Origin: Bacillota bacterium
Lineage (GTDB): Bacteria; Bacillota; Clostridia; Christensenellales; CAG-138
DNA: 7,892 bases
NCBI GenBank assembly: GCA_023399275.1
Contig: JAEWQH010000068.1
Coordinates: 1-7,892 of the forward strand
Reading direction: 5' to 3'
Position numbers and translations under genes: made by a program. Below, in pieces: positions 4,818-7,892 of this stretch (positions are counted from its first letter, which is position 1; each line of letters opens with the position of its first letter). The notes beneath the pieces were generated by a model. The model saw only the letters and a list, made by a program, of their open reading frames with translations, had not been told where the DNA came from and did not search any database.

Positions 4818-5831
4818 TTAGATCAGCGTCTGCTGCTCGGCAAAGCTCATGTCCAAGAGGCGCTTGCTCACGCGCTGCTCAAACATGGTGCTCATCGGTG
4901 CGCGGTCGTGGATGATCTTGACAGCTTGCGCAAACATCGGCGCCGCGGAGATGAACCGCACCTTGCTGGAGAGATTGGCATACGGGCACTCCAGCGTGTC
5001 GGTTGAAACCAGAAACTCGATGGGGCTGGCTTCGATCTTGCGCATACCCTCTTCGCCCAGCACATTGTGGGACAGCGCGGCGTAGACCTTCTTTGCCCCC
5101 TTGTCGGTGAGCGCGTAGCTCACGTCCACCAGCGTGCCGCCGGAGATCGAGAAGTCGTCGATCACGAGGCAGTTCTTATCCTTCACATCGCCAATGACCT
5201 CAAGCACTTTGGCGTTTTCGTCGTGTCCAAATCGCATCTTATCGCCAATAGCGACGGGGCAGTTGAGTTCGGTAGCGTATTCCCTCGCGCGCTTGGCGGA
5301 GCCTGCATCCGGCGAGACGACCACAAGGTCCTCGTTGACAATGCCCTGCCTGCGGATGTATTCGCAGAGCAACTCCTTTGCGTAGAGATGATCGACCGGC
5401 TTTTTGAAAAAGCCCTGTACCTGCGGCGCGTGCAGATCCATCGTGATGATGCGGTCCACGCCGGCGACCTCGATACAGTCCGCGCAGACGCGCGCGCGGA
5501 TCGATACGCGCGGCTCGTCCTTCTTATCGCCTTTGGCGTAGGAAAAATATGGGATGATCGCGGTGACGGAGTTCGCGCTGGCCCGCTTGAACGCGTCGAT
5601 CCAGAACAGCAGCTCCACGAACTCGTCGTTTGGCTGGCGGCCGATGGGCTGAACGATATAGACGTCCTTATCGCGGATGGATTCGTTGACGCGAACGAAG
5701 ATATTCCCCTCGCTGAACTTGATCGTCTCCGCGTCGCCAAGCTGCGTTCCGAGATAGGCGCACATCCTCTTGGCGAACGGCTTTCCCGTGCTGCCGGCAA
5801 ATATCTTGATGATTCCCGAGCCCGTGTACAT
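4818..5831 (-). CDS. prs: Ribose-phosphate pyrophosphokinase (PRPP synthetase), divergent subfamily
   Basis: This 337-residue protein has both halves of the PRPP synthetase fold and should transfer pyrophosphate from ATP to ribose 5-phosphate, making PRPP for purine, pyrimidine, NAD, His and Trp synthesis. Conserved features include DEFVELLFWIDAFKRA (about 69-84), MDLHAPQVQGFF with His134, SPDAGSAKRAR (173-183), and DKMR (197-200), where K198 and R200 match the catalytic Lys/Arg of the flexible loop. Two signatures deviate. The usual YARQDRK is YAKGDKK (98-104), and the ribose-phosphate loop usually written DDMIDTxGT is DDFSISGGT (225-233), which loses the third aspartate. The C-terminus is about 20 residues longer than typical. 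The ATG is supported by AGGAG six bases upstream. The gene has its own promoter and a hairpin after it, so it is probably monocistronic. Confidence 0.9.
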   Translation of the reverse strand: MYTGSGIIKIFAGSTGKPFAKRMCAYLGTQLGDAETIKFSEGNIFVRVNESIRDKDVYIVQPIGRQPNDEFVELLFWIDAFKRASANSVTAIIPYFSYAKGDKKDEPRVSIRARVCADCIEVAGVDRIITMDLHAPQVQGFFKKPVDHLYAKELLCEYIRRQGIVNEDLVVVSPDAGSAKRAREYATELNCPVAIGDKMRFGHDENAKVLEVIGDVKDKNCLVIDDFSISGGTLVDVSYALTDKGAKKVYAALSHNVLGEEGMRKIEASPIEFLVSTDTLECPYANLSSKVRFISAAPMFAQAVKIIHDRAPMSTMFEQRVSKRLLDMSFAEQQTLI

Positions 5832-5891
5832 CTGTTTCTCCTCTTTCCCTCAAACGTAATATTCCGTCTCCCCTTCGACCCCTGCAACCAC

Positions 5892-5920
5892 ATTATAGCA
5901 GAGGTAGATACGGTTCTCAA
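5892..5920 (-). promoter_or_regulatory. prs promoter
   Basis: The minus strand shows TTGAGA (5920-5915), a 17-base spacer and TATAAT (5897-5892) preceded by TGC, an extended -10. The expected start is near 5885, giving a leader of about 55 bases. The leader is too short to contain a purine or PRPP riboswitch, and none is apparent. Confidence 0.82.
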
Positions 5921-5971
5921 CACAATATAGCCGGATGCGTATATTTTATCCAAATACCGCTATGCACCGAC

Positions 5972-6871
5972 TCACCGCTGCGCGCGGATTCCGGCGTTGC
6001 CGTATGCGTCCCCGAGCGCGCGCCGCGGCCGCGCCTCAAAGAAAGCACGCGTCTCACGGAGGATCGGGATGTCGCGCCAGGTCTGCCCGGGCACGACGGC
6101 CGGCCGGTTTGCCCCGTGGTAGTCGCTACCGCAGGTGACGATCAGCCCGAGCTGCCGCGCGATGCTCGTGAGCACCACGCTGTCGCCCTCGCTCAGCGAG
6201 GGATGGTAGCCTTCCAGCCCCAGCAGGCCGAGCTCTTTGAGCATCGGCGCTATCCGGTGCGGATCCGCGCCGCCGTTGCGCGGGTGCGCCCAAACAGGCA
6301 CCCCGCCCGCGCCGCGAATCAACCGGATGATCTCCTCCGGCGAATAACGCTCCACCGTGTAGAACCCAGGGCAGCCTTTGCGCAGGTATTTGGCAAATGC
6401 TTCGTGCGTATCCGCCGCATAGCCGGCCTCCACGAGCGCGACGGCAATGTTCAGTCGCGTCGCCGCGCCGACCTCTTTACCGAGGCGGCCGCGAATATCG
6501 CAGCCCGCGCGCAGCAGCCGCTCAACGATCTGCGCGTTTCGCACGCCGCGCCGCTGCAGCGCGGTGTCAAGCGCCGCGCGCATCCGCGGCTCGTTCGCGT
6601 CGATATCCAAACCGAGGATGTGCATCTCATGCGGCCACTCCGCATCCATCTCGATGGACGGCAGCAGCCGGATTTCGATGCGATCCGCCTCGGCCATCGC
6701 CTCCGGCACGCCGAGCACATTGTCGTGGTCGGTCAGCGCGAGCAGCGTCAGCCCGCGCCCGGCACAGGCCTGCACCACACGCGCGGGCGTATCCGATCCA
6801 TCCGAACAGCTGCTGTGCAGATGCAGGTCGAAGGGCTCGTGTGTCGTATCTCTTGCTGTTTGCGATTCCAT
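5972..6871 (-). CDS. PHP-domain phosphoesterase, TrpH/YciV (RNase AM-like) family
   Basis: This 299-residue protein is a full-length PHP-family metal-dependent phosphoesterase. Likely metal ligands are visible: H17 and H19 in DLHLHSSCSDG (with D24), H49 in LTDHD, E74 in SIEMDAEWPHEMHILG (with H84), H196 in WAHPRNGG, and D250 and H252 in TCGSDYHG. GLEGYHPSLS (218-227) and the insert between the EMD and WAHP motifs fit the TrpH/YciV group. Its studied members hydrolyse 3',5'-nucleoside bisphosphates such as pAp and trim 5' ends of short RNAs; substrate choice here is inferred from that resemblance. The ATG has GGAG five bases upstream. The gene starts 26 bases after the ftsH terminator, with no good promoter of its own visible, so it may depend on readthrough. 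It ends about 50 bases before the prs promoter. Confidence 0.9.
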   Translation of the reverse strand: MESQTARDTTHEPFDLHLHSSCSDGSDTPARVVQACAGRGLTLLALTDHDNVLGVPEAMAEADRIEIRLLPSIEMDAEWPHEMHILGLDIDANEPRMRAALDTALQRRGVRNAQIVERLLRAGCDIRGRLGKEVGAATRLNIAVALVEAGYAADTHEAFAKYLRKGCPGFYTVERYSPEEIIRLIRGAGGVPVWAHPRNGGADPHRIAPMLKELGLLGLEGYHPSLSEGDSVVLTSIARQLGLIVTCGSDYHGANRPAVVPGQTWRDIPILRETRAFFEARPRRALGDAYGNAGIRAQR

Positions 6872-6880
6872 GTTCTCTCC

Positions 6881-6892
6881 GCGCTTTCGCGC
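6881..6892 (-). promoter_or_regulatory. Small GAAA-loop hairpin beside the PHP gene ribosome binding site
   Basis: The minus strand reads GCGC-GAAA-GCGC (6892-6881) and is followed almost directly by the GGAG of the PHP gene. A 4-bp GC stem closed by a GNRA loop is compact and stable for its size. It does not cover the Shine-Dalgarno itself. Any effect on translation is speculative. Confidence 0.3.
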
Positions 6893-6897
6893 CGTTC

Positions 6898-6923
6898 AAA
6901 AAGACAGGGCGGCCATGCCGCCC
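6898..6923 (-). terminator. Intrinsic terminator of ftsH
   Basis: On the minus strand a perfect 7-bp stem, GGGCGGC / GCCGCCC with a 3-base loop (6923-6907), is followed by TGTC and then TTTTT (6902-6898). It lies about 55 bases past the ftsH stop. The T-run sits four bases from the stem, which may lower efficiency and allow readthrough into the PHP gene. Confidence 0.7.
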
Positions 6924-6977
6924 CATCCGGGGTTGTCAAAGTCGTTTTCCGGTCTGCATCTTTCCACCGCGCGCCCG

Positions 6978-7892
6978 TCAAACGGGGATGCTCTGCGCAT
7001 CGGCGGGGATGGCCTCTTCCGGTTTTTCTTCCGGCTTGTCCTCGGGCTTCTTGCGCTTACGCTTCGGCGCATCTTTTTTGAGGATGTCCGCCGCGTTTGC
7101 GCCGTTAAACACAGCCTCAAACTCCTCGCCCGTCACACGCTCATACTCGATCAGCATCTCGGAAACGCGATCCAGCGCTTCCATATTTTCGCCGATCACG
7201 CTGCGCGCGCGCGCATACTGCCCGTCCAAAATGGCGCGCACCTCGCCGTCCACCGTTGCCGCAAGCGACTCGGAGTAGTTGCGCTGATGCCCCCAGTCCT
7301 TGGCGATGAAGACCTCCTCCTGCCCGCCGAGAAACATCGGCCCGACCGATTCACTCATGCCGTATTCGGTGACCATCTTCTTGGCGATCTCGCTTGCGCG
7401 CTGCAGGTCGCTGTACGCGCCGGTGGATACATCCTGAAACTTCAGCTGCTCCGCCACGCGGCCGCCGAGGGCCATAGCAATGTTATCCAGCAGCTTGTTC
7501 TTGGTTACGTGCATCATGTCTTCCTTCGGCAGCGACATTGTGTACCCCGCCGCCATACCGCGCGGCACGATGGAAACCTCATGCACAGGATCGCACCCCG
7601 GCAGCTTCATCGCCACGATGGCATGCCCGGCCTCATGGTAAGCGGTGATGCGCTTATCCGCCTCGGTGATGACGCGGCTGCGCTTCTCCGGCCCCATCTG
7701 CACACGCGTAATCGCCTCCTCCAGCTCGGTCATGCCGATGGTCTTTCGGTTTTCACGCGCGGCCAAAATCGCCGCCTCGTTGAGCACGTTTTCCAGATCC
7801 GCGCCCGTAAAGCCCGGCGTGCGCTTGGCCAGCGTCGCGAGCGACGCCTCCTTGCTCAGCGGCTTGTTGCGCGCATGGACCTTCAAGATCTC
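6978..7892 (-). CDS. ftsH: ATP-dependent zinc metalloprotease FtsH, 5' end outside the window
   Basis: The 304 residues in the window are the C-terminal part of FtsH, the membrane-anchored AAA+ protease that degrades misassembled membrane proteins and some short-lived regulators. They begin in the AAA+ lid (EILKVHARNKPLSKE, then TPGFTGADLENVLNEAAILAARE) and continue through the M41 peptidase domain. The zinc motif HEAGH is at fragment residues 86-90, and the third ligand is probably D162 in STGAYSDLQRA. The transmembrane part and the Walker motifs lie beyond position 7892. The tail (about 275-304) is low-complexity Lys/Glu/Pro sequence (KRKRKKPEDKPEEKPEEA), as is common in FtsH tails. The gene ends at a terminator before the PHP gene. 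Confidence 0.96.
   Translation of the reverse strand, partial: EILKVHARNKPLSKEASLATLAKRTPGFTGADLENVLNEAAILAARENRKTIGMTELEEAITRVQMGPEKRSRVITEADKRITAYHEAGHAIVAMKLPGCDPVHEVSIVPRGMAAGYTMSLPKEDMMHVTKNKLLDNIAMALGGRVAEQLKFQDVSTGAYSDLQRASEIAKKMVTEYGMSESVGPMFLGGQEEVFIAKDWGHQRNYSESLAATVDGEVRAILDGQYARARSVIGENMEALDRVSEMLIEYERVTGEEFEAVFNGANAADILKKDAPKRKRKKPEDKPEEKPEEAIPADAQSIPV

Noticed and set aside
5832..5890. Riboswitch in the prs leader
   Set aside because: The leader from the predicted start is only about 55 bases and shows no purine-, guanidine- or PRPP-type conserved core.
5067..5930. Plus-strand open frame of 287 codons opposite prs
   Set aside because: It is an antisense shadow of prs. The minus-strand frame carries the PRPP synthetase motifs and a proper promoter and ribosome binding site.
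5946..5954. TTATCCAAA, one mismatch from a DnaA box
   Set aside because: It is a single isolated near-match upstream of prs, expected by chance, with no second box nearby.
6116..7278. Two long plus-strand open frames opposite the PHP gene and ftsH
   Set aside because: They are low-complexity Arg/Ala/Pro/His-rich products in GC-rich antisense, spanning a terminator and parts of two well-identified genes.

Overview
The window is a GC-rich stretch of bacterial chromosome in which every supported gene lies on the minus strand. The gene set is housekeeping: the rpmH-rnpA-yidD-yidC-jag cluster, a CarD-family RNA polymerase regulator beside a YacL-type membrane PIN-TRAM protein, a PRPP synthetase, a PHP-family phosphoesterase and FtsH. 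A YidC without the large periplasmic domain of Gram-negative bacteria, a jag gene after yidC, CarD next to YacL, strong GGAGG-type ribosome binding sites and frequent TTG/GTG starts all point to a Bacillota, most likely a GC-rich member of Clostridia. That placement is inference from gene content, not a database match.

Read in the direction of transcription (7892 to 1): the C-terminal part of ftsH (6978-7892, cut by the window edge) ends at a convincing intrinsic terminator. A PHP-domain phosphoesterase (5972-6871) follows, then prs (4818-5831) with its own strong promoter. A gene-free stretch of about 380 bases (4440-4817) holds a terminator-like hairpin after prs and an elaborate control region for carD: two near-consensus tandem promoters, two copies of a 9-bp CACAATTGT element and a 14-bp tandem direct repeat. 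carD (3969-4439) and the yacL-like gene (2853-3941) form a two-gene operon. After a hairpin comes an almost perfect promoter driving rpmH (2556-2690), rnpA (2021-2371), yidD (1815-2024), yidC (774-1748) and jag (1-777, its 3' end outside the window). The rnpA/yidD and yidC/jag pairs overlap by ATGA, a sign of translational coupling.

Functionally, the right-to-left series covers membrane protein quality control (FtsH), nucleotide metabolism (PHP enzyme, PRPP synthetase), control of transcription initiation (CarD), and a ribosome/tRNA-processing/membrane-insertion cluster (L34, RNase P protein, YidD, YidC, Jag/KhpB). The sequence upstream of rpmH carries carD-yacL rather than dnaA, and no origin-like DnaA-box cluster is visible, so this rpmH operon is not directly next to dnaA.

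I see no mobile element, CRISPR array, tRNA, rRNA or new multigene system. The items most worth a second look are regulatory (the carD upstream region, the structured rpmH leader and the rpmH/rnpA intercistronic hairpin) and enzymatic (a PRPP synthetase with altered signature motifs).
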